Below are positions 12,974-25,300 of a stretch of DNA of 38,521 nucleotides, piece by piece. The notes below the pieces were generated by a model. It was not told the origin of the DNA, made no database searches, and saw only the letters and a program-made list of their open reading frames with translations. Location: positions 1 to 38,521 of IMG/VR virus record IMGVR_UViG_3300018411_000009. One strand, 5' to 3'. How positions within the stretch are numbered: the first letter of the stretch is position 1; each line of letters starts with the position of its first letter. A program made the translations under genes and the position numbers. The stretch comes from a virus.

Positions 12974-15900
12974 TTACAGTGAGCTCGTTATCTTGTATCG
13001 GTATCTGTTGAAAATAACCGCACCGGTACGAATCTGAGTGAACCCCTGACGGAAGTACATTTTGTTGTATGCACTCGAATCTGCCTGGAAGAACATTTCA
13101 TTAATAGATGGACTGTACTCAGTATTATCAGGATCCTGCTCGTTATATCCCTCAATAAACTCAGCCTCATAGAACACGCCGCCGCCCCAAGCTATAGCGC
13201 GCTTAACATTGTCAATGTAGTTGCGAGCATGGTTTCTTGGAATGAGATCAACCGTCTCATACTTAGGATATTGAGCACCATACTGTGACGTTGTTGCCTC
13301 GTTGTTTACATCCTCATTTCGAGCGATAGTAAGGAAACAGTTATAGAAGCTGTCAATGTTAGCATCACGCTCGAACTCTGATTGCTGAGTAATTTCAACA
13401 CCATTAAGACCGAACTGCCAAGACTTGTATGCCTTAAACCAGTTTACGGTAGCCCCGGTACCTTCCTCATAGCATTGACTTACCTGCTGGACGCGCAAAC
13501 CCTCGCCCTGGTAAACACCAGCAACCGCTGGATCTAGCACTTCACCATCCAGGTGAAACACTACCGATAATGTTTTTTCATCACCATGAGCGGTACCACC
13601 AACAAAGTCAGCCTTTCCGGACTCTTTAATTGCCGTTTCAATTTCACCGCCCGTAAGAACCTCAAGAATTGTTGAGCTAAGCGCGTTGTTTACTACCCAT
13701 GCCTTCTGAACATGCCACACATCAGAGTTAATGCCTGGATTGTTAACACGCTCAAAGCGCCAGCGAATATAACGGCCATTAGGGTTTCCATCATCACGGA
13801 TATGAACATCCATGCGCTGAGTGTCAGCTGTTGGAGCATAGACAACAACAACAACTGGCGCCGTATTACCATCTTGTGGAACACCAACAATATCAGGCTG
13901 AGGAAAACCCGACATTGGCCCATATTTACCACCTGAATACCAGAAAAGCGGGATTTGATCAGGGTTTGCGTAATAGCGGTCGGTTCCTGTGTAGTACCGA
14001 CCAGACTTAATGCACAGCGAAGCTGTTGCATTATTCCAGTCATTTACATCCTTCAACGATAAATAGCATGTCTGCAAATCATTACCATCTGGGAATGTAA
14101 ATGAACCAGCATTAAGGCGAAGCCTGTTGCCACCGCGGTAAAGAAAGTAAATATCACCAGTCCATGAAAGCGTGCGAGTTGACGCATCAAAGGTAATAGT
14201 ACAGTTGCCCCATGGAATAATTGAACCGCCTAAGCCCTCTGTAAATCTTGAGTTTTCAAGCAAAGGTCCACCGCGAAGCGAGTTGCTTCCATTAAATAAC
14301 AGCGGATATTTGCCATCCTTAACGAAAGCACCAGTACCATTGGCAATAGTCGAAACATAACCGCCACTTGTTACTTGTGCCGTATATTTACCGTCACCAT
14401 CAGGGCCAGCATCAAGATCAACGTACAAGCACTCATTGATAGGTATTTGCTGGTTGGTTTGCGACCTTATTGCAAGCGGCACTTGACCTGTTGAGCCTAT
14501 AAAAAGCTGAAGCTCAGGATAGGTTACAGAAACAGTGTTTCCGGTATCTGTTACTGTGCCATAAGAAGTTAGACCGCCAAGAAGCTGGTACCTGGCAATG
14601 TTTGATATGCGCGAACCATCTATCTTACCTACAGCACCAAAATTTATGGCCCCACCTATGGTTCCATAATAGTTTGTAAGTAAGAACATTTTGTTAAATA
14701 AAGTAGGATCTCCGTAAGAAGAATGCGAATACCAGGGGTCAGCCACCGTGACAACCAAATCACCATTCCCATCAGTTGCCGCATCAAAATCCACAAGTAA
14801 AGCCGCCGTAGCAGGCACAACCAAATCAGTTACAGGCTGCACCTTTTTAAACCCACCTGAAGCTGTGTCTTTTATGCGAATAGCTCCCCAGCTAACAATC
14901 AACTCCTGAGAATCTGCTGGGTTTCGGATAAGCTTGCTTGGCTCACCAAGCACAATGTAACGCGAGCGCCTGCTGTTATCGTAACCGCTTGATGCAAGTC
15001 CCTCTGTTACATCAAAGCGATCACTTATTGATTTCATGTTTGCAATTGGAGGAATAATCCCACCAACAATATCGTTGCTACATGAGAACAAAACATACTT
15101 ATCTTCTGACGCCCAATTACCTGTGCCAATTGTGGCAATTTGCGGAATGTAAGCGCTGCTACCATCCTGAGAACCGTTTACCGGGTCAACATAAAGCACC
15201 TGACCATTGGTGATAGTCACATCAGTTTGCGTTGCAATTGATATGGTCCCTGAGTCGGTCAAAATGTACATGCGGTTATTGCTTAGCAAATAGTTGTTTG
15301 CTGCAACTCGCTCACACTTAGACCATTCACCAAGCACCAGGTATCGACCTTTCTTGCTGTTGGCAAGCGCCTCTTGGTATCGGTCATAACTTGCTATTGT
15401 CCAACTGCCGGTACCTGACGCGCCGTTTTTAAGATAAACACCGTTATATTCTGCTGTTGGGTCAAGGTAAACCTCTGCAACTGTGTCAGCATCGTGTGCC
15501 AAATCAGCAAACAAATCAGCACGCGTGCGGTATGTCAGTTTATTTCCAGACGTTATTGCTCCCTGAAGCTGGATAATCTCAGCATTGATATTCGCGTGCT
15601 CTTGGGCGTTTGCTGTTTCATTATCAACAATATCCTGAGCGTTTGCGGCAATTGCAGTGGTGTGCACATCAATCTGATCTTGAAGGTTTTGATCTTCAGC
15701 ATCCTGCTCATCAATCTTTTCAGTCAACGTCTTATCTGAAGCGTACTTGATATAATCGGTACCCTGATCGCCTTGTAGGTTTTCAAGATATTTGTTAGCC
15801 GGTTGAGCTCCATTTACCGCGCTAATAATACCAACGTAAGCTTGATTCAAGTTTGCGGTCATGCTGCCACTATCAAGAACAACCTCTACAACGGTAAAAC

Positions 15901-16336
15901 CTTGACCATCGTAATACGACTGAACAATATCGCCGTAAAGATACCCGGTATCATCAAGCTTCACACGGCGCCCAGGATGAAAGCGATCAACCTGGTTATC
16001 GTTGACCTTAAACTTGTTAACGTCATACTTCTCTGCCGGCGTTGGATGCACCCACTCATTACCAACTGTTGTAATGTCGGTAACTGGATCAGCGGTCCAC
16101 ACTTCAACGTCATCCTCATCTTTAACGACAACTTTGTAGCTGCCATCAAGATAAATATCGGCATAGCCTTCAGCATTAAGAATGACCGGGTTCGGGTTAA
16201 CAACGGTTTCATCTTCGCTGGTGTATGTCGGTTTTGGAATGTTGGTACCTGCGGCATAGGTGTACACCTTACCGAAGGCCAGCGGTTTATCTCCGTTCCA
16301 TGCCCGGAACTTCGGATTCACTAATGCTGTTGCCAT
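12974..16336 (-). CDS. Tail fibre / tailspike protein
   Basis: This is a 1,120-residue receptor-binding protein. The N-terminus (MATALVNPKFRAWNGDKPLA, then VYTYAAGTNIPKPTY and the SYKVVVKDEDDVEVWTADPV stretch) is the head- or tail-attachment domain common to short-tailed phage fibres. A coiled-coil stretch lies near 205-260. Three repeats of about 126 residues follow, starting near 327, 454 and 579. Each has an R-Y-x-x-LG start and an acidic LYVDxxxG..DG..Y turn. The last 400 residues should hold the receptor-binding tip. No hydrolase site was recognised. The gene is last in the late operon and has its own probable promoter. Confidence 0.82.
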   Translation of the reverse strand: MATALVNPKFRAWNGDKPLAFGKVYTYAAGTNIPKPTYTSEDETVVNPNPVILNAEGYADIYLDGSYKVVVKDEDDVEVWTADPVTDITTVGNEWVHPTPAEKYDVNKFKVNDNQVDRFHPGRRVKLDDTGYLYGDIVQSYYDGQGFTVVEVVLDSGSMTANLNQAYVGIISAVNGAQPANKYLENLQGDQGTDYIKYASDKTLTEKIDEQDAEDQNLQDQIDVHTTAIAANAQDIVDNETANAQEHANINAEIIQLQGAITSGNKLTYRTRADLFADLAHDADTVAEVYLDPTAEYNGVYLKNGASGTGSWTIASYDRYQEALANSKKGRYLVLGEWSKCERVAANNYLLSNNRMYILTDSGTISIATQTDVTITNGQVLYVDPVNGSQDGSSAYIPQIATIGTGNWASEDKYVLFSCSNDIVGGIIPPIANMKSISDRFDVTEGLASSGYDNSRRSRYIVLGEPSKLIRNPADSQELIVSWGAIRIKDTASGGFKKVQPVTDLVVPATAALLVDFDAATDGNGDLVVTVADPWYSHSSYGDPTLFNKMFLLTNYYGTIGGAINFGAVGKIDGSRISNIARYQLLGGLTSYGTVTDTGNTVSVTYPELQLFIGSTGQVPLAIRSQTNQQIPINECLYVDLDAGPDGDGKYTAQVTSGGYVSTIANGTGAFVKDGKYPLLFNGSNSLRGGPLLENSRFTEGLGGSIIPWGNCTITFDASTRTLSWTGDIYFLYRGGNRLRLNAGSFTFPDGNDLQTCYLSLKDVNDWNNATASLCIKSGRYYTGTDRYYANPDQIPLFWYSGGKYGPMSGFPQPDIVGVPQDGNTAPVVVVVYAPTADTQRMDVHIRDDGNPNGRYIRWRFERVNNPGINSDVWHVQKAWVVNNALSSTILEVLTGGEIETAIKESGKADFVGGTAHGDEKTLSVVFHLDGEVLDPAVAGVYQGEGLRVQQVSQCYEEGTGATVNWFKAYKSWQFGLNGVEITQQSEFERDANIDSFYNCFLTIARNEDVNNEATTSQYGAQYPKYETVDLIPRNHARNYIDNVKRAIAWGGGVFYEAEFIEGYNEQDPDNTEYSPSINEMFFQADSSAYNKMYFRQGFTQIRTGAVIFNRYRYKITSSL

Positions 16337-16366
16337 CTTTCTTCTCCTATGTTTGCAACTTTAATC

Positions 16367-16372
16367 ATTATA
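16367..16372 (-). promoter_or_regulatory. Probable promoter (-10) for the tail fibre gene
   Basis: A perfect TATAAT read leftward, 31 bases before the fibre ATG, in the context CGTTATAATG. The same ten bases occur upstream of the scaffold gene at 35253-35262. No good -35 was found; the -35 region is occupied by a hairpin. Confidence 0.45.
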
Positions 16373-16373
16373 A

Positions 16374-16399
16374 CGCTCTCGCCCTATTGGGAAAGAGCG
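16374..16399. other. Hairpin over the stop codon of the giant gene
   Basis: CGCTCT-CG-CCC-TATT-GGG-AA-AGAGCG: an outer six-pair stem and an inner three-pair stem. It includes the stop codon of the giant gene (16384-16386). Read leftward, TTATAATG follows directly. It may be a terminator joined to a promoter. Confidence 0.55.
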
Positions 16400-19300
16400 C
16401 TTTCAACTTGTTCCAGGGCCTTGTTGGCCTGTTCATAGAACTGCGCAAGAGCATTGTTCTTCTGCTGGTACCAGTTTTCTATTCTCCTTTCCTTCTCATC
16501 CCTGGTTAGGTCCGGGTTGTACTTGATTGCTGCAAGAACCGTTTCCTGGTCCTTGAATGCGCTATCAATCTGTCTAAAGGCGTTATCCATGCTGATAAGC
16601 AACTGGTTAACTTTGTCTGCTGAAAAGTCTTTCATTGGCTGCTGATCGCGTATTGCTTGTGCGGTCAGTAGGTCAAATGCAGACTTAGCGCCGGCTGCCT
16701 TTTTCTTGAGCTCAAAATAACCTTCAGTCCATTTAGTTCGATAAGGAACGCGCTGCCCCTGGAATTGATAGGTCAAGTAATCAATCGGCTCTTTAACGAA
16801 TGGACGCGCCCCCCACTCTTTTTCATTCCACAGCAAGGCTTCACTGCCATCTGAGATATACGCCTCAACATAACGCAAGTAGCCTTTCATGTAATGCTCA
16901 GCCACCAATGGCGACACACCAAGCGCCTCACCAAGATTGCGGTACAGCTGCGGCGTGCGATCAGTGAATTGATACTCATTAGGAACGTGCATCAACCTTT
17001 CAGGGACGATAGGCGAGCCGGTAAACTTCTTATTCCTTGCCACCTCAATCATTGGCTGGAATATGCCAGGGTAATCGCCAACGCCAAGCGTATTAGCAAA
17101 GGTCCACGCCAGCGTCTGCGCTGCCTCTTTACCATCACGCTCCTTGATATAGTCAAGGCTAACTTCTGGTATGGTTGCGAACAAATGCCCTATATCGTAT
17201 GGACGCGGAATTTTAAGAGGCTTCTCTGCACCAGGAAGGAAGATCCACCAGAAGCGCGCCTTTTGGTCTGGCGTCAATGCCTGGTACCGGTCATCATCCT
17301 CATTCAGCAACCATAAGATCACTGTCATAAGTGTAAGCACGCCACCAGCCGCCAGGAATCGCACCTTCGCATCATCAAGTTTTGCCAGGTTGCTACCCTT
17401 CATTTCACCGCGCAACTCAAATATCTCTCGCGCCGTTTTATCCAGGCCCTGGATACCGGCATTCATAAACGGAACTGTCCGAAGGAACTTGGCCCACAAC
17501 TCATTGCGCCCCATCTTGCTAAAGTCTGTTGCAACTTCCCTGGCCTCCCATGCAGCCTCAAGTGCATTCTTTCCAGCTTGGCGGCCACGGCGATAATCAC
17601 CAAGGCGGCTACCATACTCAAATGCACTAGCAAAGCGGTCATAGCCAGCCAGAAACTTGGCTGCGGTATCCCACATATTGCGGCTTGGCAGATCAAGCTG
17701 CCGGCGCTTTCTGGTTTCCTCTGTTCTTGCCTCGATACGGGTACCATAGCCGCCACCATGCAAACGAAACTCACGGTAAAGCTTGGTGTGGAATATGGCG
17801 TGCCCCATACCAATCAAGGTGTCCCATACCGGAATGAACTTGTTTTTGCTGATCACAAAGGCGCTAAGCGTATCGCGCACAGCGTTTGGACCAAGGAACT
17901 GAAGCATTGACGTTACAGTGCGAGTTTGCAGGTTCTTCACGCGGAACATGGCATTAAGCAACGCGCCAGACTTGAACCCTCTCATACCGGTTAGCATGTC
18001 CACCAGCAATGGGTTGCGAACCTCAAACCAGGTGCGCTTACCATCAATGATGGCGCTATCAACGTATGTTTCTGCTGTCGTTGGCTTGTGCCCAAAGGTC
18101 CAGAAGTTAAGCAGATCAGGGTTAGACTCAAGAGCCTGGGCAATATCATCAACATCAGTGATCTGCGCATCAGGATCGCCGGCCATAATCATTCCATCTT
18201 TACTTACTGTTAGGCCAACATCAGCCATGGCTTCAGCAATTTTTGCTGCCATCTGAGTTTGCTCGACCTTAACCAGCTTGCTATCTGGCGACAACTTAAC
18301 AGCAAACAGTGATCCATCCTGGCTAGTCATAATATCCCGGTATAGCGTCTGCTTGGCCCTGGCAATCAATGCTGCCCGGATATTTGAGTAAAGGCCCTCA
18401 ACAATGTTTTCAGCAATGTCGCGCACGTTCTGAGTACCGCCACTTAGGCGCTTGCCGATTGACGTTGTTCCAGCCTGATCACCATCTTCAAGGCGTTCTA
18501 TTACCCGGTGGAATGGAACATAGTTTTTGTTGGCATCAGCAAAGGCTTGCTTCTGCTTCCCATCAATCAGACCCATCTGCTCGTAGAAGTCCAGCATTCG
18601 CTTGTTGAACTCCTGATATTCCTTAAACACATCACGGAACTCAGGGTATGTAACACCAAGCTTTAAACCGGCCTCAATCTCTTGCTTTGTGAACAGCCTT
18701 TCACGGCCCTGCTTCATAAGCTCATTGGCCCGGCGAGCCTTGAAGTAATCCATAAGCAAGTCAAAACGCTTCCAGCCATGTTTTGATACCGGCCAAAACA
18801 CCTGGTTAAGCCCCTTTCCGTTAAACTCAAAGGTTCCATCTTCAGCAAGTGAAGGTGTGCCATCTTTCAGGATCGCTTCATGTAACGACTCCGCACCATT
18901 GATAAGCTGGAACTGCTTAAATGGGCTTAACGCTGCATCACGAACCTCACCATGAAGCGTGCGCTCAACCACCTTTGCAGCATGGATCTTATCAATCACT
19001 TCCTGGCGATAGCGCTCAAGTGGGTATGACTGCATGTACTGAATGATCTGCTGAGACTGACTCAACTCCTTACCAGACTTAGCGCGCAACTGAGCGCGAG
19101 CGCCTTGCAGGTACCACCGGTGCATTTCATCCTGCAGCTTAACCATTTTCTTGTTGAGTGTTGAATCCTCAGCAAGCACTTGCTCAAAGCGCTGAGTAAA
19201 CAATGGCGCCGCCGCTTTTACCTCTGCATAGTTGGTAAGCCATAGGCGCACAAATTCAGCAAAGCCTTCCTTAAACTTCAGGTTTTTCTGGCTTGTGTAG

Positions 19301-22300
19301 CTCAGGCTGGCAACCTCATCACGATACTTGGTGTCCTTGTATGCCCTAGTAAAGCGCTTGTTGTAGCGGTAGTGCATATCAAGGTAGTGAGCCATTTCAT
19401 GGGCCATCACCTCAACATCATCATAATTGGCAACACGAACCTCACTGTTGTTCTTACGGTAGAAGCCAAGCTTTGACTTGCCTTTCACTTTGCCCTGATA
19501 AAGCCTTGGGCCTATAACATCCTCAACCATGACGCGCACACCCTCACGGCGAGTTGGCTGATCCTCTGGCTTTAACTTCACAGTCCGATCGCCAATAGCA
19601 AACTCATCACCTTCAGGGCGCTTAGGTACACCAGCCTGGCGATATGTTGGACGCCAGTTAGGCATTGGAACATCGGCACCGGCGTTATACATCATGGCGC
19701 TTGTACCGTCCTGTTCAATTTCCTCCTGGTCCTTGTTCTTTGGCTTTAGCTCAGCAATAACCAAGGCATGACGCGCCTTAACCTTTGCAAGCTCATCAGC
19801 CTGTGACCAATCAGCGATTTGCCCTTCAAGGTCTGGTATATCTCGCTCAGCTTGCTTGATAAGCTCTGCTTCATTCTTGGCATCTGCACTAATGCGCTTC
19901 ACTGTGTTGGTGATTCGCATAGCCAAGCCAGTAGGATCAGCTTCAGCAATATCTGGAATGTCTACCTGATATTCCTGCTCACCCTCTATGGTGATCACGA
20001 ACTCAGCACCACTGATATTATCCAGGCGCAATTTAAAGCCTGCATACTCACCAATAGCCTTTGTTTCCTGGCCTGCATCAGCCATCTTGTTTGCTGCCGC
20101 CAGCAATGCCTGGCCAGCCTCCTTGTGCTTGTCGTACTTTCCGCTGTTGATCGTGATCGCAAAGTCCTTTGGCGCCTTCTCGGCCTGTTTTGCGTCACGC
20201 GTGAACTTCAGCATTCTATCCTTGCCGGTTTCAATGCGTAGCTTCAGGCGGCGCACCTGGTCACGAATACGGAACTGCTCGCGGTCATGCTCATCTTCAA
20301 GCTGTTCAAGCTTTCTGATTTTCTGGCGCAAGTCCATTTCTTCCAGGATAAGAGGATTACCACTTGAAGCCGCTTTCATTTCAGCTGCGTTACTTGCTTC
20401 ACCGCCAACGTCCTCAATTTCTCGCGTCTTTGTATTGCCTTTACGGACCTGCTCAATGAATCGCGCCTTGGTTTCAATGGTCTGCCACATACGGCTATCA
20501 AGCGTTTGCTTGGTTGCATAGCGGTTAATCTCCACCTCAAACCCATCAGGATCGCGCTCATACAGCTTGTTGCCCTGGCGAATAATACGGCCTTCACGCT
20601 GCTCAAGGTCTGAAGGCCGCCATGGTGCATCCATGTGGTGTAGAGCAACTAGGCGCTCTTGGACGTTCATGCCTGCGCCCATCTTTGCGGTAGAGCCAAA
20701 CAGCACACGAATGCGGCCACTACGCACCTTGCCAAACAATTCTTCTTTCTGAAGCTCGGTATTGGCATCGTGAATAAATGCTATTTCCTGCTCAGGAATA
20801 CCCTTATTGATCAGCTTTTGGCGCAAGTCATCGTAAACACTGAAATCACCGTCAAGCGCTGACAATTCATCAGGGCTCATCTTGTCGAGCTCATCCTGGG
20901 CACGCTCATCACCGTTATCTGCTTTTTCAATCAGATCGCGGATTCTGGCCGCCTCTTTTGCCTTAGCTCCTTTCGGTGTGCTCAGATCAATGAATACCAG
21001 CTGCGCGCCTTTGTCTGTACTCCACTGGTCGTAAATGCGCTTAATGTTGTCTGCCGCCTGATTTACCTTGCTGCCTTCGTAGTCACCGTACATGGCCGGG
21101 TCTATCATGCGCATATCAAGCGCCGCCTTCCTGGCGTCACTCATAATCTTCAGCATGTTATCCGCGCCCTTTTCAGGCTTCTTAGGCAAGTGCTCAGCAC
21201 GCCAAACAAGACTTCCTTCAGGGTATGACTCGCGGCCATTCTCATCAGTGACAGGTTCACCGATATAAGCGGCCTGATCATCACTGCGAGTAACCACAAC
21301 ATTCTGAGGCTTGCCGCCTTTAACCTTTGGCACTGGTAGGCGCTTGCCCTGGGCTGCCAACTGGCGGTTAATGTCATCACGGTTGATAACATCACCAAAC
21401 GATAGGTAGCGCTGCATAAGCTCAGGGATATTCACGAACTTACTGAAGCGGCTGTTTAGCTTATAGGTGCCTGAAGGTGACAACTCCCAATCAGTAACAA
21501 CCTCGCCATACATGCGCGCCCATGCGTCAAAGTGTGCAATGCCCTGGTCCTGTAGCGTCTGGTAATCAAGATAACGCTGCATGGTGTACATTTCAGCCAT
21601 GGTATTGCTGATCGGCGTACCGGTAGCAAATACCACGTTATTGCCGCCAGTCTTTTCCAGGACAAACTGAGTTTTCATAAACAGGTCTGCCGCCTTCTGG
21701 CTGCCTTGCGGATTACCAAGGCCGGCAACGCGGGTCATGCTGGTGGCAAAGCCAAGGTTCTTAAACTCATGCGCTTCATCCAGGAATAGAGCGTCAACAC
21801 CAAGCTCACCAAAGGTTAGGTTGTCATCCTTGTTTTCTGCATCAAACAGCTTCTTCAGCTTTTCCTGAAGGCGCTCTTTCTGCTTCTCAATCTGCTTAAT
21901 GCTTCGTGACTTCTGCCCATCCTGGGCCCGGATATTCTGGATAGCCTCATCAATGTCACGGATCTGCTGATTGATAAATCGCTCCTGGAACTCCTTATCC
22001 ATTTCCACTTTACCGAACGATGAGTGAGCGACAATAACAGCATCCCAATCACCGGTGGCAATGCGCGCAAATAGGCGCTTGCGGTTTCCTTTCTCAAAGT
22101 CCTTCTTGGTGGCTGCCAGCACATTAGCGCCAGGGTAAAGCTTGGTAAAGTCCTCTGCCCACTGGCCAACAAGGTGATTAGGAACAACAAACATAGGCTT
22201 TTTAGCTCGGCCCATGCGGCGCATTTCCATAGCGCCAGCAATCATAGTGAACGTCTTGCCGGCACCAACAACGTGATCCAGTAAGGTAGTTCCAGACTGC

Positions 22301-25300
22301 ACGATACGCCAAACTGCATTAGCCTGGTGTGGGCGCAACTTGATAATGTCATCACTTACTTTGCCAGGGAATGTAAGATGGCCACCGTCAAACTCTCGCA
22401 AGCGATCAGTATTAAAGGTGTCGTTATAAATCCTGGTCAACCGACTACGGCGCGCATCGTCCTGCCATACCCAACGGCGAAACTCAGCCTTTAAGCGCTC
22501 AACCTTTTCATTGGCCGCATTGGTAGCTGCCTCATTCACTCTTGTTGTGTTTTCGTCAATGCGATCACGCACAACAATCTGCTTCTGGTTTGCAGCTGCT
22601 GCCACAATATCAGTCACCTGCACGCGGTCAGTACCCCAACGCGAGCGCGCTGCTTCTGTAGGCACACCATCAATAGACCACTTAGCATTGGTCGGAATAT
22701 ACACGGCCTTACCGCTTTCATTGCCAAGCACATGATCCACAAAAGACTTCATATCTTCACGCGGCAACCAGTGAGCGCCAGGCTTAACATCAATGTCAAC
22801 GGCCTCAATATCTTCAGGCTGGACCGCCTCAAGCGCTTGCACGTTGCGCTTGTACTTACTGTCTACCTTGGCAAGCTGCCTTGCCTGGGCAAGCTTCTGC
22901 TTAACATTGCCGCTAAGGTATTGGTCACGCGTTTCAAATCGGCCAGGCTCAACCTCATACACAAGATCACCAAGCTCATTGGCAATGTATCCTGGCGTCT
23001 TGTTGTAAAGCTTCGCCATGTAATCCATATCAATGGCGCCATACTCTGAAAGACTTGCCGCCATTGCATCCTTGGCGGTTGCCGCTTTGGTAGGCGCTTT
23101 ATATGGTGACTGAGTACGCTTGAAGAAAATTGCAGCCTTGCTTGCGCTTGGCTTGCGCGATTGCTCGCCGGTTTTCTTTGCCATTGCAGGCGTAATGCCT
23201 TTATCGAATGATTCTTCCAATGCTGCAATCTGCGGCCAGGTGGGATCATCACGGAATAAGCGCTTGTTGGCATCTGAGTTTATTGGACCATGCGCCTTAA
23301 CAAACGCGTCATACTCACGATTAAGACGCGTGCGCAACGCGTCAAGCGCAGCATCTTTCACGCCTTCAGTAAGCTGGGCCTTCCTCAAGTCCGTGAACAC
23401 ATCACGAACCTTGATCATGCCCTCAACGCGCTGGCGCGCTTTGTCGCTGGCAAACTCAACCGGCTCAGCCTGAATACTACCAAGCTCATTATCCTGGCGA
23501 ACCATCACCTTGCCGCCATCAATGAACATGCTACCAACTTTGACGTTATCAACGCTGGTGGATAGCTTCACTTCTTCTTTTGCCGGCGCCGCTTTTGACT
23601 CTGCCATAATCCCTTTTGGTAACTTAGCCAATGCCTCACGCAACAATGCGCCAGTGTCCTGACCTTCACGCGCAACAAGCGCCGGGTCATTAGGTCCATA
23701 CATTGAGCCGTATGCACCCCATTCACCAAGCATCATGTCGGGATTCTTTACAAAATATTCATTCAGTGGTGTTTCAATGCCGTTGGCGTCTTTCACTGAT
23801 TCAGTACGCTTCCATGAAGTACCTTTACGCGGCGTGCCTTCCTCTCGCTTCTGAAGGAAAACAATGTCAGTGGTAACTTCTGTGCCGGCATTCTTTAGGA
23901 ATGCGTTATTAGGCAACCTGACCGCACCAAGGAAGTCTGCGCGATTAGCCATGTACTCACGCGCTGCCTGATTGCTTTGACCATCCATAAGGCGGTTAGA
24001 GACAACCATTGCAAGTACGCCGCCAGGCTTCAGGCCATCCAGGCTTTTTGCAAAGAAGTAGTTGTGAATGCTGAACTTAGATAAGTCTTTGCGCTTACCG
24101 TCATATAGCTTCTGGCTCCCAAATGGCGGGTTCCCTATTGCCAGATCAAAGTAACCATCAGGCATAGTGAAGTCTTGAAAGCCCATTGGCGTTTTAATGT
24201 TTGCGCCTGGGTAAAGGTGTGAAGCAATCCCGCCTGTAATATGATCAAGCTCTACGCCGGTGATCTGGCTTTTTCCTCGAACACCTGCCGGCATCATCCC
24301 TAAAAAGTTACCAGTACCAACTGAAGGCTCAAGCACTCGGCCACCAGTAAAACCCATATCCTTAACAGCCTTCCAGATTGAAGTAACAATCTCCTGGCTT
24401 GTGTAGTGGGCATCCTGCGTGCTTCGGCGCGCTGCATCATACTCAGCATCTGTAAGCAACTCTTTAAGCTGTGCCGCCTCTTTCTCCCACCCCTTTGATA
24501 CTTTACCTGCATCACCATAGAACGCTTGAGGAATACCGCCCCAACCAACATAACGCGCAAGCGCTTGCTGTTCTTCTGGCGTTGCCTGGCGTCCTTCAGC
24601 CTCAAGAGACTTCAGGATCTTGATTGCTTCAAGGTTGTTCTTGAATTTAGTTTTCTGGCCACCTTCACCAATTCCCATATCTGGCGTAATGGTAAACATC
24701 TTGGCCGGGCGATTATCTGCACTAACTGCCTGCTGAGTTGTTTCACCAACTGGCGCCGGCGCTTCTTCTGCCGCCTTTTCCTCAGCCTGGATTAATTCTG
24801 CATCCCCTCTTGATACTGGTCGGCCTGCATCACTCGGCTTTTCATCTGCAACGCTTCCTGGTACATCGGTGCCGCGTTGCTCGCCTCGTCCGGTTCGCTC
24901 TGCTCCGCTGGTGGAAACAGGTGATTCTCCCTGACCATCTGAAACGCCTCGTCCGGTTGATACCCCTGGCTCTCCAATTCGCTCACCTCGGCCAGCGTCT
25001 GCTCTGCCGCTTGCTTCAGGGCTAAGTCCAGCGCCCCCTGTTTCTTCAGCGCCTGGTACTTGCTCGGCTGGAACTCCTGCCAGTGCTTCTTGGCTTGGCT
25101 GATCCAATTCTGTAGGTTCATTGGTTTGCTCCTGTGCTTGCTCTGGTTGCCAGGCTGCTTGTAAATCGGTAAGTAGCTTTTGCTTTTGCGACTCTGGTAA
25201 ATCAGATCGCTCAATGACTCGCTGAGCGGCCATACCCTTTGACTGTCGGTTTTCCGCACCTGGTTCACTGGCAACATTGTTAATACGCCCTTCAATATCT

